Shown one piece after another: positions 16,825 to 25,215 of a DNA stretch of 64,000 bases; position 1 is the stretch's first letter; each line of letters opens with the position of its first letter. This DNA is from Schaalia sp. 19OD2882 (GTDB lineage: Bacteria > Actinomycetota > Actinomycetes > Actinomycetales > Actinomycetaceae), in contig NZ_CP065521.1 of assembly GCF_018986735.1 (NCBI RefSeq), positions 806,001 to 870,000 on the forward strand. Direction: 5' to 3'. Position numbers and translations under genes: made by a program. The notes beneath the pieces are model-generated. The model ran no database searches. It was not told the DNA's origin and saw nothing but the letters and a program-made list of their open reading frames with translations.

Positions 16825-16855
16825 AGAACCCCTGCACCGTGTGTGCGGGGGTTCT
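16825..16855 (+). terminator. Terminator after the FKBP gene
   Basis: A 13-bp stem with one G-U pair (16825-16837 with 16843-16855) and a 5-base loop begins 18 bases after the FKBP stop codon. Confidence 0.75.
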
Positions 16856-17131
16856 GTCGCATCCAGGGTGGGGCCCGGCGAAGGTCGCTCGCACTCAGTC
16901 GGCGAGCAATCTCACAGATCCGATGGGCGCAGTGACAGCGAATCCCACGAAGAAACACCCGAGGATCCTGCCCGCAACGACCAGGACGACCCGCTTGGCG
17001 AGGACGGGGAGTTGCTGCGGGGCATCCGCACGGTCCAGGTCCTGCCCACGAGGCGCCCGGCCTTCGTCCTGGTCGCGCTGACGTGGGCGCCCGCGGCTAC
17101 TCTTGGGTGAACGCCGACGCGAGGAGGACAC
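16856..17131. other. Intergenic stretch before the AI-2E-type permease
   Basis: The gap between the FKBP stop (16807) and the next start is 324 bases. After the terminator it contains a candidate -10 TACTCT at 17098-17103 upstream of the GAGGAGG ribosome-binding site at 17120-17126. A minus-strand open frame here (up to 78 codons) has a hydrophobic stretch but no start with a ribosome-binding site, and I do not call it a gene. Confidence 0.4.
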
Positions 17132-18625
17132 ATGAGCGCAGAGAACTCACGCCAGTGGTGGGGGTTTGCCGACCTGCTCGACCGCATCGTCACGCAACGC
17201 CCGGAGCGGCGCAAGGTGGATGAGCGCGGTCCCGCCATCGAATTCCACGCCAGTGAGTCCCTGCGCGACGAATCCGCACAGTCCGCTGTCCCGTGGTCGC
17301 TGCGTGTGGCGGCCGCCATGTCCTGGCGGGCGATCGTCGTCGCTGCGGCCGCCGCGGGCCTGGCGTGGATCGCCGTGCAACTGTCCTTCATCCTGCTTCC
17401 CCTGGCCATCGCCTTGCTCCTTGCGGTGCTGATCTCGCCCATGGTCGAGTGGATGCATCGGCGGCTCCGCTTCCCGCGGGCGTTGGCGGCCGCCCTGGGA
17501 CTGGTCATCACCCTGGCCGTCGTCGTGGCCACACTGTCCGGAGCGGGCACGGAGATCGCCCTTCAGGTCCCGGACCTCATCAGGCAGGCGAACCTCGGTC
17601 TGACCGAGGCCATCGAGTGGATCAAGAGTCTGCCCCTGAACATCGACACCTCGGCGCTGGACCACATCCAGCGAACCGTCCAGGTCGAGGTGACCGCTTG
17701 GCTGCAGAAGAACTCCCAGACCGTGGCCTCCGGTGCCCTGTCGGTGACCAGCTCCGTCATCAGTTTGCTCTCCGGACTGGCCATGACCCTGTTCTGCCTG
17801 TTCTTCCTGCTCAAGGACGGGCGCCGCATCTGGATCTGGGTGGTGCGCATGCTCCCCGAACCGGCGCGGGTGCCCGTCCACGAGTCGGCGATCCGCGGGT
17901 GGGTGACCCTGGGCGCTTACGTGCGCGGCCAGATCCAGGTGGCCGCAATCGACGCGGTCTCCATCGGCATCGGTGCCGCATTCCTCGGCATCCCCATGGC
18001 CGTGCCGATCACCGTCGTCGTCTTCTTCGGTTCCTTCGTGCCGATCGTGGGTGCGCTGGTGTCCGGGTCCATCGCGGTCCTGGTGGCGCTGGTCAGCAAG
18101 GGCCTGACCGCGGGCGTCATCATGTTGGTCGTCATCTTGGTGGTCCAACAGGTCGAAGGAAACCTGCTGCAGCCCTTCATCATGTCCAACGCCGTGTCAC
18201 TGCACCCCATGGCCGTGCTGCTGGTGGTCGCCGGATGCGGCGCCGTGGCCGGTATTCCCGGTGCGGTCTTCGGCGTGCCGGTGGCCGCCTTCCTCAACGC
18301 CACCATGTTGTACCTGCACGGTTACGACCCGGTGCCCGAACTGGCCACGAAGAAGGACCGACCCGGTGGGGCGCCCGGGCACCTGGCGGAGATGATCCGC
18401 TCCTCCTACAAGCGTGAGGGCGCCGCCCCGGTCGTCATGGTGGCCGAAGCCCCGCTGGATGCCAATGGGGACGGAGTCGTCGACGAAGAGGAGGCCGCTG
18501 CCGCCCAGGAGCGCGCCCGTCTCAAGGCAGCGGAGGAAGCCGAAGGCGCGCGCCCGCTCGTAGGCGAGGGCGTGGCGCCCGACTCCCCGGCCGAACCCGA
18601 CCAGTCGGGTGGCCGAGTCAACTGA
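17132..18625 (+). CDS. AI-2E family transporter (PerM-like) with an EF-hand-like C-terminal loop
   Basis: A 497-residue membrane protein of the AI-2E/PerM family. A hydrophilic N-terminus is followed by a run of transmembrane segments in the family pattern (FILLPLAIALLLAVLISPMV near the start and GIPMAVPITVVVFFGSFVPI plus QQVEGNLLQPFIM near the end). Family members export autoinducer-2 or other small solutes, or act as ion antiporters; the substrate here is open. The cytoplasmic tail after about residue 400 is long and acidic and includes DANGDGVVDEEE at residues 443-454, a textbook EF-hand calcium loop. The ATG has GAGGAGG 5 bases upstream. Confidence 0.88.
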   Translation: MSAENSRQWWGFADLLDRIVTQRPERRKVDERGPAIEFHASESLRDESAQSAVPWSLRVAAAMSWRAIVVAAAAAGLAWIAVQLSFILLPLAIALLLAVLISPMVEWMHRRLRFPRALAAALGLVITLAVVVATLSGAGTEIALQVPDLIRQANLGLTEAIEWIKSLPLNIDTSALDHIQRTVQVEVTAWLQKNSQTVASGALSVTSSVISLLSGLAMTLFCLFFLLKDGRRIWIWVVRMLPEPARVPVHESAIRGWVTLGAYVRGQIQVAAIDAVSIGIGAAFLGIPMAVPITVVVFFGSFVPIVGALVSGSIAVLVALVSKGLTAGVIMLVVILVVQQVEGNLLQPFIMSNAVSLHPMAVLLVVAGCGAVAGIPGAVFGVPVAAFLNATMLYLHGYDPVPELATKKDRPGGAPGHLAEMIRSSYKREGAAPVVMVAEAPLDANGDGVVDEEEAAAAQERARLKAAEEAEGARPLVGEGVAPDSPAEPDQSGGRVN

Positions 18626-18629
18626 GGGA

Positions 18630-18684
18630 GTGTCCGGCACGGACACGAATGGGAGCCCCGAACGCAAGGCGTGAAGGTCGGGGC
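18630..18684. terminator. Paired hairpins between convergent genes
   Basis: Two stems lie between the convergent AI-2E and greA genes. The first is a 7-bp GTGTCCG/CGGACAC with a 3-base loop (18630-18646). The second is a 7-bp GCCCCGA/TCGGGGC with a 16-base loop (18655-18684). They can serve both strands. Confidence 0.55.
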
Positions 18685-18693
18685 GGGGAGCTC

Positions 18694-19173
18694 TCAGCCC
18701 TTGAAGGGGGTGGCGGAGATGATCTCCACCTCGATGGTCTTGCCGTTGGGGGCCTCGTAGCTGACGGTCTCGCCTGCGCGTGCCCCGTTGACGGCGGCAC
18801 CCAAGGGGGCCTGGGTCGAAAAGACCTGCACGCCGAGGTCGCCGCCGGCGTCACGTGATCCCAGCAGGAACTCCATCTCCCGCCCGGCGACCCGCGCCTT
18901 GACCACCATTCCGGCTTCGACCACACCGTCATCGGCGGGGGTCTCACCCACCTCGGCGTTCTCTAGCATCTCCTGCAGGGTCTGGATGCGGGTCTCGTTC
19001 AGGGACTGCTCATTGCGGGCCGCGTGGTAGCCGCCGTTCTCACGCAGGTCGCCTTCCTGGCGGGCGGCGTCGATGAGTTTGGCAATGTGGGGGCGCGTGA
19101 CCTCGACCCGTTCGGTCAGCTCGGCCTGCAGCGCGTCGTACTGGGCCTGGGTCAGCCACTGGGTGTCGGCCAT
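18694..19173 (-). CDS. greA: Transcription elongation factor GreA
   Basis: A 159-residue GreA. An N-terminal coiled coil (ALQAELTERVEVTRPHIAKL) has DLRENGGYHAARNEQ at its tip, with the acidic residues that stimulate RNA polymerase cleavage of backtracked RNA. The C-terminal FKBP-like domain ends ISATPFKG. I start it at the ATG at 19173 because CGGAGG lies just upstream and MADTQWLTQAQYDAL is the usual N-terminus. The 20-codon extension further upstream is not conserved in type. Confidence 0.95.
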   Translation of the reverse strand: MADTQWLTQAQYDALQAELTERVEVTRPHIAKLIDAARQEGDLRENGGYHAARNEQSLNETRIQTLQEMLENAEVGETPADDGVVEAGMVVKARVAGREMEFLLGSRDAGGDLGVQVFSTQAPLGAAVNGARAGETVSYEAPNGKTIEVEIISATPFKG

Positions 19174-19335
19174 GGGAACCTCCGGAAAATGAGAGCCGGC
19201 ACCGTGGTGGTGCCGGCAGATGGACTCACTCAACTAGAGCAAGTGTGCCACTGATCCGGCTCCGTGCAGGAAATGAGGGTGGGTGCCGGAGTGCCGCCGG
19301 GGCTCACGAAGGGCGTCAGCCCCGCCCTCGCCCCC

Positions 19336-20028
19336 TCAGGCCGCTCCGAGGACCGCCAAGTAGACGGCGACGCAGTGGCAGGTCCACGCGGCCACCGTGC
19401 ACGCATGGAAGATCTCGTGGAAGCCGAACCACGTGGGCGACGGGTTCGGACGCTTCAAGGCGTAGATGACGGCGCCGGCCGTGTACAGCAGGCCGCCCGC
19501 GAAGATCAGAAGGACGACGGCTGGGCCGCCCGCCGCCCACAACTGTGGCAGGTAGGCGATGGCCACCCATCCCAGCACGACGTACACCAATGTCAGCAAC
19601 CAGCGTGGGGCGTTCAACCAGAACAGGTTGAACAGGATGCCCGCCAAGGCGCCGCACCACACGATCAGCAGGATCACCATGGCGTCGTGAGAGGACAGCA
19701 GGGCAAGACACAAAGGGGTGTAGGTCCCGGCGATGAGCAGGAAGATGTTCGAGTGGTCCAAGCGCCTCCAGAAGTTCTCCCACTTCGGCGCCCAGTAGAA
19801 GCGGTGGTAGGCGGCCGACACACCGAAGAGCACCAGTGAGGCGACCAAGTACACTGCGGCCCCCCACTTCGTGGCAGTGGTCGGGGCAAGGACGGTCAGG
19901 ACGATTGAGGCGGCAAGCGACAAGGGGGCGGTGACCAGGTGAATCCACCCGCGAAGATGCGGCTTGATCGCGACGAGCTGGTCGGGGATCCACTGAGTCG
20001 GCTTGAGCGAAGCGATCTTCATGCTCAT
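19336..20028 (-). CDS. Hemolysin III / PAQR family membrane protein
   Basis: A 230-residue protein with seven predicted transmembrane helices and the PAQR metal-site motifs: SAAYHRFYW in the first third, RRLDHSNIFLLIAGTYTPLC in the middle and FGFHEIFHACTVAAWTCHCV at the end. The conserved His/Asp/Ser residues form a buried metal site in this hydrolase-like superfamily. The physiological role in bacteria is unclear despite the hemolysin name. The ATG at 20028 has GGGAG 7 bases upstream; a second ATG two codons in is also possible. It is divergent from the prenyl synthase, the same pairing seen in mycobacteria (Rv1085c/Rv1086). Confidence 0.9.
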   Translation of the reverse strand: MSMKIASLKPTQWIPDQLVAIKPHLRGWIHLVTAPLSLAASIVLTVLAPTTATKWGAAVYLVASLVLFGVSAAYHRFYWAPKWENFWRRLDHSNIFLLIAGTYTPLCLALLSSHDAMVILLIVWCGALAGILFNLFWLNAPRWLLTLVYVVLGWVAIAYLPQLWAAGGPAVVLLIFAGGLLYTAGAVIYALKRPNPSPTWFGFHEIFHACTVAAWTCHCVAVYLAVLGAA

Positions 20029-20335
20029 TCCACCACTCCCTCGAGGGTCCACCGGGCGTTCCGGGGGACTTGGGACCAAGGGGACAGCGCCCGGCGGGCG
20101 TTCGAACCCCTTGCCCTACGCAACCGTAGGTTACTACACCGTAGGGTGGGTGTCCCGGTACCGAGGGCGACCTGCACCCGTCGCTCAGGGGTACCCTGAT
20201 CGCAGTGGACACTGCCGCACGTCCTGGCACGTCATGAACCATGCGTGGCGTGCTCCGGTCGCGACAGAGGCCCCGCCCACACGACACGCACGCCAGTGAC
20301 CGCACGCGAGACCCCCACACCCGAGGAGGCCCGAA
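20029..20335. other. Divergent promoter region, hemolysin III / cis-prenyltransferase
   Basis: A 307-base gene-free stretch. ACCGTAGGTT and ACCGTAGGGT recur 16 bases apart (about 20123-20147), and each contains a TAGG-T -10-like hexamer. A further TACCCT lies at 20192-20197, towards the prenyl synthase. I cannot decide which is used by which gene. Confidence 0.35.
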
Positions 20336-21097
20336 GTGGCGCAGTGGAACCTGCTCTACGACCTCTACGAACGCCGTGTCATGCGCTCGCTGCGCCGCGA
20401 GTCCATCCCGCGCCACATCGGCGTCATACTGGACGGCAACCGCCGCTGGGCCAAGGCCACGGGCGCCACCACCTCCCAGGGGCACCGTGCGGGCGCCGGC
20501 CGGATCGCCGAGTTCCTCGGGTGGGCCGACGAGGTCGGTGTCGAGATCGTCACCCTGTGGATGCTCTCCACCGACAACCTGTCGCGCTCGTCGAAGGAGC
20601 TGGAGGAGTTGCTCGGCATCATCTGTGCCGCAGTGGCCTCGCTGGCGCAGCAGGGCCCGTGGCGGCTGCGGCTGGTCGGTGACATGAGTCTGCTTCCCGA
20701 CAACGTCGCCCAGGACCTGCGGATGTCCGTGGACTCCACCTCCCAGAGCGCGGGCATGACAGTGAACATCGCCGTCGGTTACGGCGGGCGGCACGAGATC
20801 ACCAACGCCGTGCGCGCCCTGATCCGCTCGGCAGGCGAGCAGGGGCGCAGCCTGGAAGAGCTGGCCGACACCCTCAGCGACGCCGACATCGGCGCCCACC
20901 TGTACACCAAGGACCAGCCCGACCCTGACCTGGTCATTCGCACCTCCGGCGAGCAACGCCTGTCGGGCTTCATGCTCTGGCAGTCGGCGCACTCCGAGTT
21001 CTACTTCTGCGAGACCTACTGGCCCGACTTCCGCAGGGTCGACTTCCTGCGGGCGCTGCGTGCCTACGCCCAGCGTGAGCGACGCATGGGGCGTTGA
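20336..21097 (+). CDS. Short-chain cis-isoprenyl diphosphate synthase (UppS family, Z-FPP synthase type)
   Basis: A 253-residue cis-prenyltransferase. The catalytic D33 lies in ILDGNRRWAK, followed by a LWMLSTDN-type helix, VGYGGRHEI and the C-terminal DLVIRTSGEQRLSGFMLWQS and FYFCETYWPDF motifs. The family adds isopentenyl units in cis to make FPP or undecaprenyl diphosphate for cell-wall carriers. The neighbourhood (hemolysin III upstream, greA close by) matches mycobacterial Rv1086, the short-chain Z-FPP synthase. The start is GTG, with CGAGGAGG upstream at about 20321-20328. Confidence 0.88.
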   Translation: MAQWNLLYDLYERRVMRSLRRESIPRHIGVILDGNRRWAKATGATTSQGHRAGAGRIAEFLGWADEVGVEIVTLWMLSTDNLSRSSKELEELLGIICAAVASLAQQGPWRLRLVGDMSLLPDNVAQDLRMSVDSTSQSAGMTVNIAVGYGGRHEITNAVRALIRSAGEQGRSLEELADTLSDADIGAHLYTKDQPDPDLVIRTSGEQRLSGFMLWQSAHSEFYFCETYWPDFRRVDFLRALRAYAQRERRMGR

Positions 21098-21114
21098 GGT
21101 CGAACGCGGCAGTC

Positions 21115-22053
21115 TCAGCCTTCGAGCTCGTCCGCCCACGGCGGATTCGCGCCCGAGCGCGACACCGTGACATCGGCAACCCGGTCGGCCCGCGCAAGGA
21201 TGGCTGCGACCTCGTCCCGACTGATGGAGGCAAGACGCTCGCGGCCCTCGGCGCCGAGCAGGCCCAGCTCCCACAGGGCGTCCAGGATGCCGCCCATGAA
21301 CGAATCACCGGCCCCCACCGTGTCCACGACAACAACGTCCCCGGGCACGGACTCCAGGCGAACACCCGATGCGGACACGGCCAACGCGCCCTTCTTGCCG
21401 CGGGTGACCACGATCAACTTCGGGCCGAGTTCCAGCCAAGCGGCCACGACCTCGTCCATGTCGCGCCCGCCGGTCAACCACTCGATGTCCTCGTCGGAGA
21501 CCTTGACCACGTCGGCCTGGGCGACGCAACGCTCCACCTTGGCCAGTGCCTGTTCGGGCGTGCCCATGAGGCTCGGGCGTGCATTGGGGTCGTAGGTGAC
21601 CAACGCGTGGGCGCGTGCGCGCTGCAACGCGTCGAGAACCGCGTCGCAGCCGGGTGTGGTCGTCGCCGAGATCGACCCGGCATGCACGATTCGAGCGGCT
21701 TCGCCCACTGCGATGGGCGCAGTGGGGCTCCAGTCGAAGTCGAAGGTGTAGGTGGCCGCGCCACGCTGGTCCAAGGAGGCCAAGGCGGTCGACGTGTGAT
21801 GGGCGCCGTGCGACTCGGCGGTGATGTGCACGCGAGAGGCGGAAAAGTGCGCATCGATCGCGTGCCCGCGCAGGTCGTCACCGATCCACGTCTGCAGGAC
21901 GACCGTGCGCCCCAATCGCCCCAGGGTCATTGCGACATTAGCAGGGGAACCACCCGGGTACTCGGCGGCAGGCTCACTGGCACCGAAGGGCTGGACGATG
22001 TCCATGAGCGTTTCGCCGATCGCGAGGACGTGGGGCGTGGTGGCGAGGTCCAT
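21115..22053 (-). CDS. PfkB family carbohydrate kinase (fructokinase-like)
   Basis: A 312-residue ribokinase-fold protein. It has VLAIGETLMDIV at the start, the substrate GGSPANVAMTLGRLG motif at about residues 35-49 and the C-terminal PfkB signature DTVGAGDSFMGGIL with the catalytic Asp. The ordering fits fructokinases (ScrK/FrkB) better than ribokinases, but the substrate is inferred. The ATG at 22053 has CAGGAGGAACT upstream. It converges on the prenyl synthase gene with a 17-base gap. Confidence 0.88.
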   Translation of the reverse strand: MDLATTPHVLAIGETLMDIVQPFGASEPAAEYPGGSPANVAMTLGRLGRTVVLQTWIGDDLRGHAIDAHFSASRVHITAESHGAHHTSTALASLDQRGAATYTFDFDWSPTAPIAVGEAARIVHAGSISATTTPGCDAVLDALQRARAHALVTYDPNARPSLMGTPEQALAKVERCVAQADVVKVSDEDIEWLTGGRDMDEVVAAWLELGPKLIVVTRGKKGALAVSASGVRLESVPGDVVVVDTVGAGDSFMGGILDALWELGLLGAEGRERLASISRDEVAAILARADRVADVTVSRSGANPPWADELEG

Positions 22054-22127
22054 CGGAGTTCCTCCTGAGGGGGTGCGGGCTTGCGGGAACACGCGGTTTC
22101 GCAGGTCAGTCTAACGGCCTGCGCGCC

Positions 22128-22361
22128 TCAGTTGGTGGCCTCGGACACACTGGATTGCGCCTGGGTGCGATCCAGGCGTGCGCGAGCATCCTCCAGCACC
22201 GTGCGGCAGCGCCCCGCCAGAGCCTCGCCGCGTTCCCACAGCTCCATCGTGGCTTCCAATGGCGCCTGTCCGCCTTCGAGCTGGCGGACGATGGCCACCA
22301 GCTCGTCGCGGGCCTCCTCATAGCTGAGGGCCTGGGGATCGGGACGTTCTTGTCTGGTCAT
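22128..22361 (-). CDS. xseB: Exodeoxyribonuclease VII small subunit
   Basis: A 77-residue protein with the XseB motif LSYEEARDELVAIVRQLEGG followed by PLEATMELWERGEALA. Several copies coat the XseA subunit to form exonuclease VII, which degrades single-stranded DNA. It lies 45 bases after xseA on the same strand, so the pair is co-transcribed. Confidence 0.95.
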   Translation of the reverse strand: MTRQERPDPQALSYEEARDELVAIVRQLEGGQAPLEATMELWERGEALAGRCRTVLEDARARLDRTQAQSSVSEATN

Positions 22362-22406
22362 GAGCTTCTCCGGGGTCGTCAGGGGTGGGGGCGGGGCTGG
22401 GGCTGG

Positions 22407-23681
22407 TCAGGGGGCCGGTGGCTTCGTCGCACCGACGACTTGGGCGACCAGGCGCCCTCGTGCCAGAACGCCTTCCAACAGGTCCCCCTTCTTGACCTCC
22501 TCGGCGCTGCGCACCAAAGCCCCCGAGGGAGTGCGCAGCAGCGAGTATCCCCGCTCCAAGGTGGCCTGGGGTGACAGCGCCTTCAGGGTGGTACTGGCAT
22601 GCGCCAGAAGCGCACCCTCACGCTCCAGTGTCCGCTCCACTGCGCGGCGCAGGCTCGCCATGTGTGCATCCAGCACGCTGAAGTGGCCCTCCAGCACCGC
22701 CGAGGGCTGGAGCAACACCGGGCGCGAGGTGAGCAATTCCAGTGCATGCTCCTCCTGGGCAAGGCGGGTGGCGATGCGGGAACGCATCGACTGCGTCGCC
22801 CTCGTCAATCCCTCCAACTCCTGGGCCAGGTCAGGTACCACACGACGTGCGGCATCTGTGGGAGTCGAAGCGCGGTGGTCGGCCACCAGGTCCAGCAAGG
22901 GTGCGTCGGATTCGTGCCCGATCGCCGAGACCACGGGGGTTCGGGCCGCTGCCACCACACGCACCATGCGTTCGTCGGAGAACGGCAGCAGATCCTCCAC
23001 GGCACCGCCACCACGGGTGACGACGATGACGTCTACGCCGCTCATCGCATCAAGTTCCTCGACGGCCCCGCAGACCTGCGGCACGGCGGCGTTGCCCTGC
23101 ACGGCGACCTCACGCACCTCGAAGCGCACGCCCGGCCAACGCGCAGCCGCGTTGACCATGACGTCCTCCTTCGCCTTCGCATTGCGGCCACACACCAGTC
23201 CGACGATTCGCGGCAGGAAGGGCAGGGGCTTCTTCCGGTCCTCGTCGAAGATGCCTTCCGCGGCAAGGCGCCGACGGAGCTCCTCGACACGTGCCAGCAG
23301 GTCGCCGATGCCCTGCAGGTGAATCTCCTTGGCACGCAGGTCAAGAGAACCCGTACGTTCCCAGAAGTTCGGCTTAATGCGGGCCACGACACGTGCACCC
23401 TCTTCGAAGCCGGGGCCCACCGCCTCCATGACCCCGGCGAAGGTCGACACGCGCATCGACATGTCGGCCTGCAGGTCGCGCAGGACGAAGTAGGCCATCT
23501 TCGTGCCGGGCCTCGGGCGGTATTCGACCACCTGACCTTCGACCCACATCTCCGACATCCGGTCGACGTAACGGCGGATGTTCTCCGCCAACAGGCGCAA
23601 CGGCCACGGGTTCTCGCGGGTGGTGTCGGCGGCTTTGGCGGCCAAGGGCTGCGGGTTGCCGGCGGGTGAAGTCTGGGGCAC
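22407..23681 (-). CDS. xseA: Exodeoxyribonuclease VII large subunit
   Basis: A 424-residue XseA. The N-terminal OB-fold includes [20 protein letters not shown], the catalytic core has [35 protein letters not shown] and [15 protein letters not shown], and the C-terminus is a coiled coil. I place the start at GTG 23681 ([12 protein letters not shown]) because the ATG 24 codons upstream would add a basic stretch unlike the family and run into the inverted-repeat region. No strong ribosome-binding site is visible, so the start is uncertain. Confidence 0.9.
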   Translation of the reverse strand: MPQTSPAGNPQPLAAKAADTTRENPWPLRLLAENIRRYVDRMSEMWVEGQVVEYRPRPGTKMAYFVLRDLQADMSMRVSTFAGVMEAVGPGFEEGARVVARIKPNFWERTGSLDLRAKEIHLQGIGDLLARVEELRRRLAAEGIFDEDRKKPLPFLPRIVGLVCGRNAKAKEDVMVNAAARWPGVRFEVREVAVQGNAAVPQVCGAVEELDAMSGVDVIVVTRGGGAVEDLLPFSDERMVRVVAAARTPVVSAIGHESDAPLLDLVADHRASTPTDAARRVVPDLAQELEGLTRATQSMRSRIATRLAQEEHALELLTSRPVLLQPSAVLEGHFSVLDAHMASLRRAVERTLEREGALLAHASTTLKALSPQATLERGYSLLRTPSGALVRSAEEVKKGDLLEGVLARGRLVAQVVGATKPPAP

Positions 23682-23793
23682 GGTCCAAGGATGGCACACA
23701 CGGGCTTGGCCGCTGGAGGCGGGGCCTGTCGGGCGCCTCCGGGCGACATGCACCTACCGCCCCTGGATTCCGCACCGGTTCCGCCTGCTGCCC

Positions 23794-23914
23794 CCTCGAT
23801 ACCGCACACAATGCGCGGCCGGCACCGCCGGGTCGCCGAACGAATGCGCTGGTCAGCACGATTCAGGTTTGTTTCACCAGCACCTGTGGGTCCGCATTGT
23901 GTGCGGAATCGGGG
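23794..23914. repeat. 22-bp inverted repeat between xseA and ispH
   Basis: The left arm 23794-23815 and right arm 23893-23914 are inverted copies matching at 20 of 22 positions, with a perfect 14-base core CCGCACACAATGCG. They are 77 bases apart in the 338-base space between the divergent xseA and ispH genes. Each arm also contains its own short dyad (CGCA...TGCG). It may be a pair of binding sites for one regulator or a large hairpin. No protein is encoded here. Confidence 0.7.
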
Positions 23915-24007
23915 TGGTCGAAGTGCAAAGGGGGTGACGCCGGGGGAGGGGTGCCTGTGTGAGCGCTCTGACCTGCTCCTGGCCAGGGGTGCGGACCGGG
24001 TGCCCGA

Positions 24008-24013
24008 TAGGGT
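24008..24013 (+). promoter_or_regulatory. -10 box of ispH, probably leaderless
   Basis: TAGGGT ends 7 bases before the ATG at 24021, placing the expected transcription start at the start codon itself. No Shine-Dalgarno sequence precedes the ATG. Confidence 0.55.
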
Positions 24014-24020
24014 TGGAGCC

Positions 24021-25082
24021 ATGACGCTCCAGACGAACCAGCCCCTGGTTGAAACCGCCTCCGCCCCTGCTCCCACGGGCACCGGACGGGTCCTGGTGGC
24101 CGCACCACGTGGATACTGCGCAGGGGTCGATCGCGCCGTGGACGTGGTGGAGAAAGCACTGGACCTGTACGGCCCGCCCGTCTACGTGCGCAAGGAGATC
24201 GTCCACAACAAGTACGTCGTGGAGATGCTCACCAAACGTGGCGCCGTATTCGTCCAGGAAACCGACGAGGTGCCCGAAGGCGCCCATGTGGTCTTTTCCG
24301 CGCACGGCGTCTCGCCGATGGTTCGCGAAACCGCTGATGCGCACGGCCTGCACGCCATTGACGCCACTTGTCCGCTGGTGACGAAGGTGCATCGCGAGGC
24401 AGTGCGATTCGCCAACGAGGACTACGACATCGTCCTGGTCGGACACGAAGGCCATGAAGAGGTCGAAGGCACCTACGGTGAGGCGCCCGAACACATCCAG
24501 GTCGTCGGTACCCCCGACGAGGTCTCCAAGGTCCAGGTGCGTGACCCCGAGCGCGTCGTCTGGCTCTCGCAGACCACCTTGTCCGTCGACGAGACCAACC
24601 AGACCGTCGACCGCCTGCGCCAGCGCTTCCCTTTGCTGGTCAATCCGCCTTCCGATGACATCTGCTACGCGACCCAGAACCGTCAGATCGCTGTGAAGTC
24701 CATTGCGCCACAGGTCGATGTCATGGTGGTCGTCGGCTCGGCGAACTCGTCGAACTCCGTGCGCCTGGTCGAGGTGGCCCTGGAGGCCGGGGCTGGTGCC
24801 GCACATCGTGTCGACAAGGCCGACGAGTTGCAGGTCGAATGGTTCGACGGGGCGTCGACGGTCGGCTTGACCTCGGGGGCTTCGGTGCCCGAGATCCTTG
24901 TGCGAGAGGTTGTCGATTGGTTGGGCGAGCATGGCTTCCCGAATGTCGAAGAGGTGCGTACCGAGACCGAAACGACGACCTTTGCACTGCCGAGGAACCT
25001 GCGCGCGGCCCTCAAGGAGCACGGAATGGTCGACCAGCGCCCGCATGCCAGGCGCCAGGCCGGGCCTGACCACACGAGCTGA
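24021..25082 (+). CDS. ispH: 4-hydroxy-3-methylbut-2-enyl diphosphate reductase
   Basis: A 353-residue IspH (LytB). The three cysteines that hold the 4Fe-4S cluster are in place: C33 ([12 protein letters not shown]), C117 (IDATCPLV) and C215 ([11 protein letters not shown]). The enzyme performs the last step of the MEP isoprenoid pathway, producing IPP and DMAPP. The product feeds the cis-prenyltransferase encoded 3 kb away. It is transcribed away from xseA, and a terminator-like structure follows. Confidence 0.97.
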   Translation: MTLQTNQPLVETASAPAPTGTGRVLVAAPRGYCAGVDRAVDVVEKALDLYGPPVYVRKEIVHNKYVVEMLTKRGAVFVQETDEVPEGAHVVFSAHGVSPMVRETADAHGLHAIDATCPLVTKVHREAVRFANEDYDIVLVGHEGHEEVEGTYGEAPEHIQVVGTPDEVSKVQVRDPERVVWLSQTTLSVDETNQTVDRLRQRFPLLVNPPSDDICYATQNRQIAVKSIAPQVDVMVVVGSANSSNSVRLVEVALEAGAGAAHRVDKADELQVEWFDGASTVGLTSGASVPEILVREVVDWLGEHGFPNVEEVRTETETTTFALPRNLRAALKEHGMVDQRPHARRQAGPDHTS

Positions 25083-25106
25083 GGACCCACACTGTGCCGA
25101 CGATGG

Positions 25107-25170
25107 CGTTCTTGACTGCCATTCGTGGATCAGCAGTCAATGACGCCTCTGATACGTCAAGAACGACGGG
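25107..25170 (+). terminator. Terminator with two competing hairpins after ispH
   Basis: A 10-bp stem CGTTCTTGAC/GTCAAGAACG (25107-25116 with 25156-25165) is followed by ACGGGCTATTTTT. The TTGAC of its left arm can instead pair in TTGACTGC/GCAGTCAA (25112-25119 with 25133-25140). The two folds exclude one another. A factor-independent terminator is the simplest reading. Confidence 0.65.
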
Positions 25171-25215
25171 CTATTTTTCGCCTTTGACGTCAGATCCGTC
25201 GCAGAAGACCGCCGC

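Noticed and set aside
16895-17131. Minus-strand open frame with a hydrophobic stretch (VVLVVAGRILGCFFVGFAV)
   Set aside because: No start codon with a ribosome-binding site, no recognisable family, and it abuts a well-supported gene head on. Treated as chance in GC-rich DNA.
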